A stretch of 64,000 bases of DNA, from positions 26,905-90,904 of the forward strand of contig NZ_JBNPXI010000021.1 of NCBI RefSeq assembly GCF_050433385.1. The letters run 5' to 3'. Shown here one piece after another: positions 18,455 through 27,340 of this stretch. Numbering within the stretch: the stretch's first letter is position 1; the number at the start of each line of letters is the position of its first letter. The stretch is from Brassicibacter mesophilus (GTDB lineage: Bacteria > Bacillota > Clostridia > Tissierellales > Proteiniboraceae). The notes under the pieces were generated by a model. The model worked only from the letters and a program-made list of their open reading frames with translations, had not been told where the DNA came from and did no database searches. The position numbers and the translations under genes are program-made.

Positions 18455-18887
18455 ATATTTCTTCTCCATGGTCATGTACATCTTCGTCTGGGTTAAAATC
18501 TTCTAATCCATCTATTTTTACATTATTTTTCTTAGAATAATCTTGTAAAGCTGATTTAATTGCTTGCTCAGCTAGGACTGAGCAATGCATTTTAACTGGT
18601 GGGAGGCCATCTAAAGCCTCAGCAACAGCTTTATTTGTAAGATCCATAGCTTCTTGAATTGTTTTTCCCTTTACCATTTCAGTAGCCATACTTGAAGATG
18701 CTATTGCAGAACCACATCCAAAAGTTTTAAATTTCACATCCACTATAACATCTTCTTCAATCTTTAAATATATTTTCATTATATCTCCACATTTAGCATT
18801 GCCTACTTGACCAACACCATCTGCATTTTCTATTTCTCCAACATTTCTTGGATTTGTAAAATGATCCATAACTTTTTCTGAATACAT
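18453..18887 (-). CDS. iscU: Fe-S cluster scaffold protein IscU
   Basis: 144 residues of the NifU N-terminal/IscU type. The three ligand cysteines are in KCGDIMK, FGCGSAIASS and MHCSVLAEQA. It receives sulfur from IscS and builds clusters in the cytosol. It follows iscS after five bases. The C-terminal tail is unusually acidic (DEDVHDHGEEI). Confidence 0.95.
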   Translation of the reverse strand: MYSEKVMDHFTNPRNVGEIENADGVGQVGNAKCGDIMKIYLKIEEDVIVDVKFKTFGCGSAIASSSMATEMVKGKTIQEAMDLTNKAVAEALDGLPPVKMHCSVLAEQAIKSALQDYSKKNNVKIDGLEDFNPDEDVHDHGEEI

Positions 18888-18892
18888 TATTG

Positions 18893-20065
18893 TTACCCCC
18901 TTACGTTTTCATATAATGGTGACATTTGTCTTAGTCTTTCAACTATCTTAACTAAATTCTCAACTACATAGTCTATTTCTTCTTCTTTATTAAAATCTCC
19001 TAATGTAAGTCTTAGAGACCCATGAGCAATCTCATGTGGCAAACCTATAGCAAGAAGTACATGAGAAGGATCTAAAGAACCTGAAGTACATGCTGAACCA
19101 CTTGAACCTTCGATTCCAACCATGTCTAAACTTAATAATAAAGCTTCTCCTTCAATGAACTCAAAAGAAATATTAACATTACCAGGTAATCTTCGCTCAG
19201 GATGTCCATTTAGTCTTGCATATTTAATATTTTTTAGAATATCATTAATTAGTTTGTTTCTTAATTTAGTCAATGTCTCATTATGCTCTTCGATATTTCT
19301 ATGAGCTAATTCTATTGCAGTAGCTAATCCAACTATACCAGCAATATTTTCTGTTCCAGCTCTTCGGTTTTTCTCTTGAGCTCCTCCATGCATATATTGA
19401 TGAATTTTTACACCTTGTCTTACATACAAAGCTCCTACCCCTTTAGGTCCATACAACTTATGAGCTGATAACGATAATAAGTCAATATTTAACTCATCAA
19501 CATCTATCTCAACATTTCCAATGGCTTGAACTGCATCTGTATGAAAGTACACCTTTTTCTCACGTGCAATTTGTCCAATTTCTTTTATTGGCTGAATAGT
19601 CCCAATTTCATTGTTAGCAAACATAATTGATATTAATATTGTTTTATCTGTTATGCTGTTTTTCAACTGTTCTAAATCAATAACACCATATTCGTCAACA
19701 TCTAGATAAGTAATATCAAAACCATTTTTTTGTAAATATTCACAAGTGTGCAAAACTGCATGATGTTCAATTTTAGTTGTAATTATGTGGTTCCCTTTAT
19801 CCTTGTTTGCAAAAGCAATTCCTTTAATAGCCCAGTTATCTGCTTCTGAGCCTCCACTTGTAAAAAATATTTCCTTTGATTTTGCGTTAAGTACTTTAGC
19901 TATTTTCTCTCTAGATTCATCTAAAGCAGCTTTAGCTTCTCTTCCTAATTTGTAAATACTAGATGCATTACCATATTTTTGAGTAAAATATGGAATCATT
20001 GCATTAAGAACCTCTTCTTTTACTGGAGTAGTAGCTGCATTATCCATATAAACTAATTTTGTCAT
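18893..20065 (-). CDS. iscS: Cysteine desulfurase IscS
   Basis: PLP enzyme that takes sulfur from cysteine for Fe-S clusters and tRNA thiolation. The PLP lysine lies in SAHKLYGPKG, the active cysteine in SGSACTSGS. The start is the ATG at 20065 after AGGAGGAG; a 24-base-longer frame includes the ribosome site itself. This gives 390 residues, normal for the family. The order is iscR-iscS-iscU. Confidence 0.96.
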   Translation of the reverse strand: MTKLVYMDNAATTPVKEEVLNAMIPYFTQKYGNASSIYKLGREAKAALDESREKIAKVLNAKSKEIFFTSGGSEADNWAIKGIAFANKDKGNHIITTKIEHHAVLHTCEYLQKNGFDITYLDVDEYGVIDLEQLKNSITDKTILISIMFANNEIGTIQPIKEIGQIAREKKVYFHTDAVQAIGNVEIDVDELNIDLLSLSAHKLYGPKGVGALYVRQGVKIHQYMHGGAQEKNRRAGTENIAGIVGLATAIELAHRNIEEHNETLTKLRNKLINDILKNIKYARLNGHPERRLPGNVNISFEFIEGEALLLSLDMVGIEGSSGSACTSGSLDPSHVLLAIGLPHEIAHGSLRLTLGDFNKEEEIDYVVENLVKIVERLRQMSPLYENVRG

Positions 20066-20115
20066 TTTTTCTCCTCCTAAAAATAACATGAAAGTATTAA
20101 AAATTGAAAAGTTTT

Positions 20116-20565
20116 TTATATATAGTACATATAACCTTTATCTTCATTTATTTTTATATGATCCTCAACCATATCCTGAAGTGTTATTGAATCAATTACA
20201 TCGTTTATACTATCTCTAATTTTAATCCATACCATTTTAGTAACACATGATTCTTTTCTTTCACATTTTATAGCTTGATTATCTGTTATACAATCTGAAG
20301 GAGAAATATCTCCCTCTAATGTCCTAATAACTTCACCAACAGTTATCTTATCTGGCGTATTAGTAAGCAAGTATCCTCCTTGTGCACCTCTTACACTTGT
20401 CACAAGCCCATTTTTTTTAAGTACAGCAATCAATTGTTCTAAATAATGGTCAGATATACCTTGACTTTCAGCTATGTTTTTTAAAGGAACTGGACCTTCA
20501 CCGTAATGTAATGCAAGCTCGAACATAGCTTTAAGTCCATATCTCCCTTTCGTTGATAGCTTCAT
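20116..20565 (-). CDS. iscR: Rrf2-family regulator IscR
   Basis: 149-residue winged-helix Rrf2 protein. The recognition helix region is GISDHYLEQLIAVLKK and the cluster-binding cysteines are spaced C-x8-C-x5-C (CITDNQAIKCERKESC). Position directly upstream of iscS and the three cysteines make an IscR role likely. A CymR-type regulator is the alternative, but CymR lacks these cysteines. It is probably self-regulated. Confidence 0.9.
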   Translation of the reverse strand: MKLSTKGRYGLKAMFELALHYGEGPVPLKNIAESQGISDHYLEQLIAVLKKNGLVTSVRGAQGGYLLTNTPDKITVGEVIRTLEGDISPSDCITDNQAIKCERKESCVTKMVWIKIRDSINDVIDSITLQDMVEDHIKINEDKGYMYYI

Positions 20566-20585
20566 AACATCACCTCTCTACAATC

Positions 20586-20602
20586 CCAAGTGTAGCACTT
20601 GG
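20586..20602 (-). promoter_or_regulatory. Palindrome in the iscR leader, candidate operator
   Basis: Perfect inverted repeat CCAAGTG-TAG-CACTTGG between the promoter and the iscR ribosome site. Either an Rrf2-type operator or a leader hairpin. Confidence 0.5.
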
Positions 20603-20614
20603 TATTCTGTTCTA

Positions 20615-20643
20615 AGTATATTATACCCTACTATTTTTGTCAA
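20615..20643 (-). promoter_or_regulatory. Sigma-A promoter of iscR-iscS-iscU
   Basis: TTGACA (20638-20643) and TATACT (20615-20620) with a 17-base spacer on the minus strand, 50 bases upstream of iscR. Confidence 0.85.
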
Positions 20644-20865
20644 CATTCAATTATTTTATTTTTTCTTAAAAAACAATTCATAAATTACATAAAAGTATAT
20701 GTGCAATTTTGTCGAACTCTTAGCTTGTACCTATTTTTCATAAAGTACATAAAGACCTTATAAATTCTTATAATCATATAAATACATTTTGAATCCAAAA
20801 TTTACATATGTTGGGATAGATATTGCAGGAAACTATTATACTGAAGTTTTTATAGAAAAATGATG

Positions 20866-20890
20866 AAAGAGGAGCTAATCGCTCCTCTTT
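20866..20890. terminator. Terminator after the Cys-containing hypothetical gene
   Basis: AAAGAGGAGC (20866-20875) pairs with GCTCCTCTTT (20881-20890) around TAATC. T-rich sequence follows on both strands, so it could work in both directions. The remaining 20644-20865 stretch is AT-rich and I see no gene in it. Confidence 0.78.
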
Positions 20891-20892
20891 TT

Positions 20893-21528
20893 CTATGCGT
20901 CTGGATATAAATCTTCAAATTGTGGTGGAAAGAAATCTGGGAATGGTTCATAATCAAATCTTTCACATATGTCTCCATCTGGACTAAATTCTTCACACTC
21001 TGGTGGCTCAGGACAGAATCCGAAGGCTGGAATAAGTAACTGAACTCTTCCTACAACCTTCACTATTACAAATACTCCTACTGCAAATGATAATGTTCCT
21101 CCACTTTGAGTTGGCTGTCCGAGTACCTTTGAAGAAGTCTCTACTACTATTCTGAAATCAAATTCATCTCTTGCATCTGGTATGAATAGAATTATGTCTT
21201 TGCATATGTCTGGCAAAAATCCATTTATCATGCTTCCATCTGTTGTTATTACTTCAAAAGGTATTCTTAATGTAAATCTAACCCTTTTAAAATTAGGCCT
21301 ATTCTGTATGTCTGAAACAACTAACGTATTGTCAACAATAAATCCAGGTCTAAATTTTATAGTTGAAAATGTTTTGCCATCTATATCTACTTCAATTTTT
21401 GGAAAACATTCCCTTTGTTGACAATGTGCATATACTTTGTCTGTAATAATGCAAACCGTTTCTGTTATATAATTTAGGTCTTCTGTAATAAAAGGATCTC
21501 CAGGACTAGGATCAAAGCCGTTAACCAT
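20893..21528 (-). CDS. Hypothetical protein, probable spore-surface protein
   Basis: 211 residues, unknown function. The N-terminal third has the cysteine pair HCQQREC (35-41), a pattern often seen in clostridial spore-coat-type hypothetical proteins. The centre is beta-rich, with a hydrophobic strand region (SFAVGVFVIVKVVGRVQLLIP). The C-terminus is acidic and Pro/Phe-rich (FDYEPFPDFFPPQFEDLYP). There is no signal peptide. A sigma-K-type promoter (AC-N16-CATA) lies 53-82 bases upstream, which supports late mother-cell expression. Spore role is an inference. Confidence 0.72.
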   Translation of the reverse strand: MVNGFDPSPGDPFITEDLNYITETVCIITDKVYAHCQQRECFPKIEVDIDGKTFSTIKFRPGFIVDNTLVVSDIQNRPNFKRVRFTLRIPFEVITTDGSMINGFLPDICKDIILFIPDARDEFDFRIVVETSSKVLGQPTQSGGTLSFAVGVFVIVKVVGRVQLLIPAFGFCPEPPECEEFSPDGDICERFDYEPFPDFFPPQFEDLYPDA

Positions 21529-21580
21529 AAATTTTCACTCCTTTTTACTGATAATAATTTAATAAAATCATCTTTACTTT

Positions 21581-21610
21581 CATATTATGAAGTAAAGGAA
21601 GTTTGGTGAT
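21581..21610 (-). promoter_or_regulatory. Sigma-K-type promoter of the 20893-21528 gene
   Basis: On the minus strand ATCAC, then 16 bases, then CATAATATG. Known sigma-K consensus is AC, 16-17 bases, CATA followed by T/A three bases later. Confidence 0.65.
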
Positions 21611-21645
21611 TGTTTTTTAAAATATTTTTTTGAGGTGATTGATAA

Positions 21646-23286
21646 ATGATTAGTTATTGGAAAGAAAATGTAGTAATTAAAAATACAAGCGGTGAAACAT
21701 ACTGTTTTTATTTAGATGAAGAAAATAAAATCAAATATAACAAATATAGTATAGAAAATGATCTTATTTATTCGTCTACTTTAAATGAAGATAAAATACT
21801 TGACTTTTCAACTGAAATTGATAAGAATGATAAAATACACTTATTATGTATAACAAGTGAGGGAAAATTAGTATACTACTTATATTCAAAAAGTAGATGG
21901 TCTGAAAGCATTCTTACAAAATTTGATATAAAATCAAACAAGTATAAGCATCTATCTTTGAAAATTTCTAACAATAGTATACATATTTTCTTTTCTTATT
22001 CTAATATGATTAATCCGTCTGTCTGGACAATTCAACATATCATTGGCAATAAAAACAACTGGAAAAAGTATAACGTCATAAGCATGAATATTGGTAAATT
22101 CCCACCATTCTTCCATATAGATTTTGATAAATTTGATAACGTTCATATGATTTACAAAGCAAAATCTAAATCTCTAAATGATGAAATATATTATACATTT
22201 TATAACTCACTATTAAAGAAGTGGAATCCATCTCCTCAGCAAATATCAGAACAACATAAAGACAGTGACTCTCCTTATATTTTTATAGATACTAAGGATA
22301 ACGTTCACATTGTATGGCTTGTTTTGAATAATAGTAATCAAACATTAACTTATAAACACCTTCCTTCTATTGGAAATTATAAGTTCAAATGGAAAAGTGA
22401 GCATTTGCCTATTTATGATATTAATATCACTAATCCTATTATTTTTGAAAGGTTAGGTAAAATAAAAATAATGTTTGCATCTCAAAGCACGATTAAGTCA
22501 ATTGTTTCAAGTGATGATGGTTTTACTTGGACACTCGATACTTCAGAAACATTTGATACAGTAGACTCCTTCCAGTTAGTAAAATATTCTTCAAATTATA
22601 TTTTAGAGACAAGTAAAACTAAAATAAACGATTTATATATTTATGTAAACAATCCAATTATTCAACTACCAAACGATATTTATGAAGGAGATCAAAACTT
22701 TTTAAATATCAGTAACATTAGTGAAGATATCAACAGTAAGGATAACGATATAGCTTATAACTATAGTAACAATATTGATGTTTCTGGACAATATGTTGAA
22801 ATGTCTGAAATTGACCAAATCTCTGAAGAAGAAAATCCAGAAGCTAATCAAGAAGAAAAAGCAACTATTCTAAAGAACTTAGACGAATTTAATTGTGAGA
22901 GCATAAAAGAGTTTGTTTCAAATAGTAAAGTGAGCCTTGATTCAATATTGTCTAAGGAAAAAGAAATCAATGCAATAAAAACAAAAATAGAAAAAATGAT
23001 ATATGATAACTCCCTCTGTCTAGATAAAGAAATCAAATATTATAAAGGTTTATATAAAGACATATCAGATAAATTGTTGAGTATAGAGAACATATTAGTA
23101 CAGTGTCGGAATGAAAATAAAACTCTAAAAGATCTCATTGAGTCTGTAGATGAAGTGAATTCTTCTAGAGTAACTATGATTAATAATATTGATTCTCAAA
23201 TTAATCAAATAAAGGATATTATCAATACTGAATCCAGTCCAAGTATTTTAAAGAAAATATTAAGCGTATTTAAAAAGGATATTTAA
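21646..23286 (+). CDS. Beta-propeller-like protein with C-terminal coiled coil
   Basis: 546 residues, no signal peptide. The first 350 residues show repeated four-strand blades with motifs such as D-x-N/K-D-x-V/I-H-x-I/L (KNDKIHLLCI, KFDNVHMIY, TKDNVHIVWL) and a sialidase-like turn SSDDGFTWT. This suggests a BNR/sialidase-type propeller used for binding. Residues about 400-530 are charged and heptad-like, a coiled coil for self-association. The ribosome site is GAGGTG. It is the first plus-strand gene of the accessory locus, and its end overlaps the convergent DUF3343 gene by 17 bases. Function unknown; a spore structural or glycan-binding role is only an inference. Confidence 0.7.
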   Translation: MISYWKENVVIKNTSGETYCFYLDEENKIKYNKYSIENDLIYSSTLNEDKILDFSTEIDKNDKIHLLCITSEGKLVYYLYSKSRWSESILTKFDIKSNKYKHLSLKISNNSIHIFFSYSNMINPSVWTIQHIIGNKNNWKKYNVISMNIGKFPPFFHIDFDKFDNVHMIYKAKSKSLNDEIYYTFYNSLLKKWNPSPQQISEQHKDSDSPYIFIDTKDNVHIVWLVLNNSNQTLTYKHLPSIGNYKFKWKSEHLPIYDINITNPIIFERLGKIKIMFASQSTIKSIVSSDDGFTWTLDTSETFDTVDSFQLVKYSSNYILETSKTKINDLYIYVNNPIIQLPNDIYEGDQNFLNISNISEDINSKDNDIAYNYSNNIDVSGQYVEMSEIDQISEEENPEANQEEKATILKNLDEFNCESIKEFVSNSKVSLDSILSKEKEINAIKTKIEKMIYDNSLCLDKEIKYYKGLYKDISDKLLSIENILVQCRNENKTLKDLIESVDEVNSSRVTMINNIDSQINQIKDIINTESSPSILKKILSVFKKDI

Positions 23287-23566
23287 CAACCTTATAATGC
23301 TTTTTTCCTTCTTTTCTTTCAACATGATATATATTATTTATACTTCCTATAAAGTCAGAAGATTCTTTTTCTAAATAATTAATATCACTAATATTATTAA
23401 ACTTGATGGAATAGCTGCATCCACCTTTTAGTTGACAAGGAGTAGAAACAAGTTGAAATTTACTATACCCTTTTTTTTCAAGCTTATAGAATAGCTGAAT
23501 AGCATAATTCTTTGAATTAAATACAACAATATAGTACTCCTTATTGTTGATAAGCTTGCTATGCAT
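23270..23566 (-). CDS. DUF3343 domain protein (putative Se/S carrier-like)
   Basis: 98 residues with the DUF3343 pattern YYIVVFNSKNYAIQLFYKLEKKG, then STPCQLKGGCSYSIKF with two cysteines that could carry sulfur or selenium. I chose the ATG at 23566, eight bases after AAGGAAG; a GTG at 23575 sits inside that site. Relatives often lie near selenium or sulfur genes, but here the neighbours are glycan genes. Function unproven. Confidence 0.78.
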   Translation of the reverse strand: MHSKLINNKEYYIVVFNSKNYAIQLFYKLEKKGYSKFQLVSTPCQLKGGCSYSIKFNNISDINYLEKESSDFIGSINNIYHVERKEGKKHYKVVKYPF

Positions 23567-23678
23567 AATATACACTTCCTTTTTTATATTCTATATTTAA
23601 TATATTAATCTACATAAGAACATGTTACAGAATATTAGATATCAATATATAAATATATACCCTTGAGGAGGTTATTTC

Positions 23679-24500
23679 TTGACTTCAACGATAAAAAAAC
23701 CGACGAATCCAATAAATAAATCAATAAAAAAATCAATTTCTCATAAAACTCGAGAAAAAACGAAATCTAATCCAAATAGTTTTGAAAGAAATATAAATAA
23801 TAAAAAATTAGGAATATCTGTTGTTGTTTGTACAAATAGACCAGGTTATTTGAATAACGTATTTGATAACTTTATTAATCAAAAATATGAAAAAAAAGAA
23901 CTCATTATTATACTAAATGATAATAAAATGAGGTTAAAAAATTGGCTTGCTAAAGCAAATGAATATAACTATCCAATCAGAGTATTTCAAATAGATGAGA
24001 ATAAATCATTGGGATTTTGCCTAAATTTCGGGGTAAGCAAAGCAATTTATGAGATCATAGCTAAATTTGATGATGATGATTACTATAGTTCAAATTATCT
24101 CTCAGAATCAGTTAAATCTTTTAAATATGCGGATGTAATCGGTAAGGCTACCACTTTCGTTTATTTTGAAGCAAATAAAACTTTAGCTATACGGAGCCCT
24201 AAAAGAGATAATCGTTATGTCTATAGACTCGAAGGTCCAACATTATTATTCAAAAAAGAGATATCCAATATTATTAAATTTGCTGATAAATCATTAGGAG
24301 AGGATATTCAATTTTGTAAAGATTGTGCAAAAAATGGAATCAGAATGTATTCTACAGATAGATATAATTATGTGTATATAAGACATAGCTTAACTGACAA
24401 GCATGCATGGAAAATAAGTGATGAATTTTATATGAAACTTTGCAAAGTTGTTGGAATTACAAATGACTATAAGACACCTGCTGATAGTTATAAAAAATAA
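23679..24500 (+). CDS. Small GT2-like glycosyltransferase with N-terminal PINK tag
   Basis: 273 residues, starting at a TTG seven bases after GAGGAGG. The N-terminus carries NPINKS (10-15) and a 30-residue Lys/Arg-rich linker. The GT-A core starts at about 44 (ISVVVCTNRPGYL), and the metal/nucleotide motif is DDDDYY at 131-136. The C-terminal block DKHAWKIS is shared by its paralogs. It probably transfers a sugar from a nucleotide donor in the cytosol (mother cell). It lacks membrane segments. One of nine paralogs here; donor and acceptor are unknown. No sigma-K-type site was found in front of it. Confidence 0.85.
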   Translation: MTSTIKKPTNPINKSIKKSISHKTREKTKSNPNSFERNINNKKLGISVVVCTNRPGYLNNVFDNFINQKYEKKELIIILNDNKMRLKNWLAKANEYNYPIRVFQIDENKSLGFCLNFGVSKAIYEIIAKFDDDDYYSSNYLSESVKSFKYADVIGKATTFVYFEANKTLAIRSPKRDNRYVYRLEGPTLLFKKEISNIIKFADKSLGEDIQFCKDCAKNGIRMYSTDRYNYVYIRHSLTDKHAWKISDEFYMKLCKVVGITNDYKTPADSYKK

Positions 24501-24542
24501 AAACAGCATAGATTTTGATACTTTATCAATCTAGGCTGTTTG
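24501..24542. terminator. Convergent bidirectional terminator
   Basis: AAACAGC-A-TAGATT and its near-complement ending GCTGTTT form a long interrupted stem between the two convergent genes. Confidence 0.7.
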
Positions 24543-24546
24543 TTAA

Positions 24547-25524
24547 TTAGTCAGAAATTTTATTATACCATTCAATTGTTCTTTTAAGTCCAGAGTCAAG
24601 ATTAAAGAATGGTTCATAATATAGAATCTTTTTAGCTTTATCTATGCTAGCTAAACTCTGTCTAATGTCCCCTTCTCTTTCATTCTTATAGATAGGTTTT
24701 ATATGTATTTTCAATAAATTAGAAATTTTACTAAATAAATCATTTAAGTTTATACTATGTCCATATGCAATATTGAATACCTTGCCGTAAGCATTTTCAC
24801 CTGCAAGACATGCTCTGATATTTGCATTTACTACATCTTCAACATAGGTAAAATCTCTGGATTGCATACCATCACCATAAATAATTGGACTCTCTTTCCT
24901 CATTAACCTGCTAATAAAAATAGGAATAACAGCTGCATATTGTGAATCTGGATCTTGATTTTTTCCATAAACATTAAAGTACCTCAGTCCTATAGTCGGA
25001 AGTTTGTATTGGTTATAAAATATATCTCCATACATTTCATTCGTAATCTTTGTAATAGAGTAAGGTGATAAAGGTTTACCAACATTATCCTCAACTTTTG
25101 GCAAGCAGTAATTATCACCATAAACAGAAGATGAAGAAGCAAAAACAAACCTTTTTACTTTACTCTCTTTTGCCGCAAGGAGCATATTCAGTGTTCCAGT
25201 AATATTTACCTCATTAGTAGTTTTAGGGTCTACAATTGATCTAGGAACTGAACCTAAAGCTGCATTATGCAAAATATAATCTATACCTTCACATGCTTTA
25301 TAGCAATCACTTATGTTTCTAATATCACCCTCAATAAGTTCAAATTTCTCATTCTGCATAGACTCTTCTAAGTTTTTTTTATATCCAGTAGAAAAATTGT
25401 CTAGAATTCTTACTTTATAACCAAGCTTTAAAATTTTCTCTACTATATTCGAACCAATAAAGCCCCCTCCACCTGTTATTAAAAATTTAGAATCTTCGTC
25501 AAACTTTAAACTTGAGTTATACAT
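24547..25524 (-). CDS. UDP-N-acetylglucosamine 4-epimerase (WbpP-like)
   Basis: 325-residue extended SDR. The Rossmann motif GGGGFIGS lies at 18-25 and the catalytic pair is Y155 and K159 in SPYSITK. The blocks LDNFSTGYKKNLEE, NAALGSVPRSIVDP and RYFNVYGKNQDPDSQYAAVIP are those of the WbpP/TviC group, which interconverts UDP-GlcNAc (or the uronic acid form) and the galacto epimer. With the TviB/WbpA-like dehydrogenase at 30 kb it could make UDP-GalNAc uronate. Substrate is inferred by family. Confidence 0.85.
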   Translation of the reverse strand: MYNSSLKFDEDSKFLITGGGGFIGSNIVEKILKLGYKVRILDNFSTGYKKNLEESMQNEKFELIEGDIRNISDCYKACEGIDYILHNAALGSVPRSIVDPKTTNEVNITGTLNMLLAAKESKVKRFVFASSSSVYGDNYCLPKVEDNVGKPLSPYSITKITNEMYGDIFYNQYKLPTIGLRYFNVYGKNQDPDSQYAAVIPIFISRLMRKESPIIYGDGMQSRDFTYVEDVVNANIRACLAGENAYGKVFNIAYGHSINLNDLFSKISNLLKIHIKPIYKNEREGDIRQSLASIDKAKKILYYEPFFNLDSGLKRTIEWYNKISD

Positions 25525-25563
25525 ATTCCAACCTCCAATATTTTTTATATTACTAAATATATA

Positions 25564-25593
25564 TGCACTTATTTCTCAGCTTTTCATATAAAT
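25564..25593 (+). promoter_or_regulatory. Sigma-K-type promoter before the 25642 glycosyltransferase
   Basis: TGCAC, 16 bases, CATATAAAT on the plus strand, about 50 bases upstream of the ATG. The third T of the CATANNNT pattern is off by one base. Confidence 0.55.
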
Positions 25594-25641
25594 ACAATAA
25601 GACTTAATTCTTCTAGAAATGATAATAAGGGTGGTAATATT

Positions 25642-26466
25642 ATGAATAAAAACTATAAAACAAAGAAAGCTACGTACTATAATTCAAGTCAACAAGTAAT
25701 TAAAATTAAGAATCCAGTCAATAAAACTATCCCCAAAATAAAGAAAATAAAAGAAATAAAAAAGAAAACAATTCAACCGTATGTATCAATTATTACTGTA
25801 ACTAATCGGAAAAGTCATATGAATAGAGTATTCAATAATTATAAATGGCAAAATTATAAAAATAAGAAATTTATTATTGTGATTAATAATAATTCAATAA
25901 ATATAGATGAATGGATAATTGAGTCAAAGCATTATAAGAATGTGAAGATTTTTCAATTGGATGAGAACTTGTGCTTTTCAGAATGCAAGATTTTTGCATT
26001 TAAAAAATGTTCTTACGATTTTATATGTCACTTTGATGATGATGACTTTTATGCTCCAAATTTTATAAAAAATGGCATGAATTATTTTAATTATAAGGAT
26101 GCCGATATTATAGGTAAAAAAACTGCATTTGTATATTTTGAAAAGAGTAAATTACTGGCACTCCGTTTTCCCTATCAAGAAAATTGCTATGTAGATTTTG
26201 TTCTAGACTCTAGTATGATTATAAAGCGAAGATTATTAAGCAAAGTGGAATTTCCAATCATGAAAACAGGTGCTGACTTTGAATTCCAAAAGAAATGCAT
26301 AAAAAGTGGATTCAAAATATATTCAACTGATAAATATAATTACGTATTTCATAGACATGACTCTACAGATAAACACTCTTGGAAAATAACCGAAGAAAAA
26401 TTACTAAAAGAATGTATTCAAATAAAATCTAATATAAATGACTATACTGAATTCGTCATGAAATAA
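25642..26466 (+). CDS. Small GT2-like glycosyltransferase with N-terminal PVNK tag
   Basis: 274 residues. The tag NPVNKT is at 24-29, followed by repeats of Lys-Ile-Lys. The core begins near 47 (YVSIITVTNRKSH) and the DxD motif is DDDDFY (132-137). The C-terminal motif is DKHSWKITEE. It differs from its relatives in that LGxCLNFG is replaced by FSECKIFAF, so it may use another donor or acceptor. It starts a run of three plus-strand paralogs (25642, 26491, 27341) with gaps of 24 and 40 bases, probably one operon. Confidence 0.85.
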   Translation: MNKNYKTKKATYYNSSQQVIKIKNPVNKTIPKIKKIKEIKKKTIQPYVSIITVTNRKSHMNRVFNNYKWQNYKNKKFIIVINNNSINIDEWIIESKHYKNVKIFQLDENLCFSECKIFAFKKCSYDFICHFDDDDFYAPNFIKNGMNYFNYKDADIIGKKTAFVYFEKSKLLALRFPYQENCYVDFVLDSSMIIKRRLLSKVEFPIMKTGADFEFQKKCIKSGFKIYSTDKYNYVFHRHDSTDKHSWKITEEKLLKECIQIKSNINDYTEFVMK

Positions 26467-26490
26467 AGATATTTTAAAAGGAGGAAATTT

Positions 26491-27300
26491 ATGGCATCAA
26501 ATAATCAAATACTAACAAAACTTAAATTAAAAAAGAACATTAATCCTATTAACAAATCTATTAATAAATCTGTTCATAAAAAGACATCTCTTAAAAATAG
26601 ATCACTCTCTCATGATGTTTCTATAATTACAGTTACAAATCGGCCAAGCAATATAGATAATATCTTCGATAATTATTCAAGACAAACAAACATAAAAAAA
26701 GAGCTAATAATTATTCTTAATAATAATAAATGTGATATCAATAAATATAGAGATAGTTTTAAAAATCTTAGTAATGTATCCATATTCCAATTAGATGAAA
26801 AAAAATCGCTGGGCAAATGTCTTAACTTTGGTATAGAAAAATCAAAATATAATATCATTGCTAAATTTGATGATGATGATTATTATGCTAATAAATATCT
26901 AAGTGATTCAGTAAAAGAATTTAAAAAACGCAATGTTAAGGTAGTGGGTAAAGCTGCATATTTTGTTTATTTCAAAAAAAGTAAAACATTAGCTCTGCGT
27001 ATGCCCCAAAACGAAAACAAGATGGTTAATTTCGTAAATGGTTCAACTCTTATTTTTAAAAAAGAAATTTATAATAAAATAAAATTTGCAGATTTAACCC
27101 TAGGAGAGGATGTGCAATTTTGTAAAGATTGTTTAAAAAATAAGATAAATATATTTTCTTCATCAAAATACAACCATGTAGTTATAAGATCAGACGCCAC
27201 TGCCCATCATACCTATAAATTAAGTGATGAAGAATTTATAAAATGCTGCATTTTTATTGCAAAAACAAATGATTTTATGAGCTATATTATAAAACATTAA
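26491..27300 (+). CDS. Small GT2-like glycosyltransferase with N-terminal PINK tag
   Basis: 269 residues; start follows AAAGGAGG. The tag NPINKS (18-23) is followed directly by a second copy-like INKSVHKK. The core starts at 42 (DVSIITVTNRPSN), DDDDYY at 127-132, and LGKCLNFG precedes it. In the C-terminal block the tryptophan is replaced (AHHTYKLSDE), so it is a diverged member. Middle gene of the three-gene run. Confidence 0.85.
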   Translation: MASNNQILTKLKLKKNINPINKSINKSVHKKTSLKNRSLSHDVSIITVTNRPSNIDNIFDNYSRQTNIKKELIIILNNNKCDINKYRDSFKNLSNVSIFQLDEKKSLGKCLNFGIEKSKYNIIAKFDDDDYYANKYLSDSVKEFKKRNVKVVGKAAYFVYFKKSKTLALRMPQNENKMVNFVNGSTLIFKKEIYNKIKFADLTLGEDVQFCKDCLKNKINIFSSSKYNHVVIRSDATAHHTYKLSDEEFIKCCIFIAKTNDFMSYIIKH

Positions 27301-27340
27301 TAATTTTCAATAGTAGAATTTAGGAGGTAACATCACAAGT

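Noticed and set aside
21565..21645. Sigma-K-type promoter for the beta-propeller gene
   Set aside because: CATATTAT is present on the plus strand at 21581, but the bases 16-17 upstream are not AC.
23595..23620. Sigma-K-type promoter for the 23679 glycosyltransferase
   Set aside because: CATA at 23613 lacks AC at the right distance on either spacing.
25525..25565. Sigma-K-type promoter for the WbpP-like epimerase
   Set aside because: TATG on the plus strand is present, but no GT follows at 16 or 17 bases.
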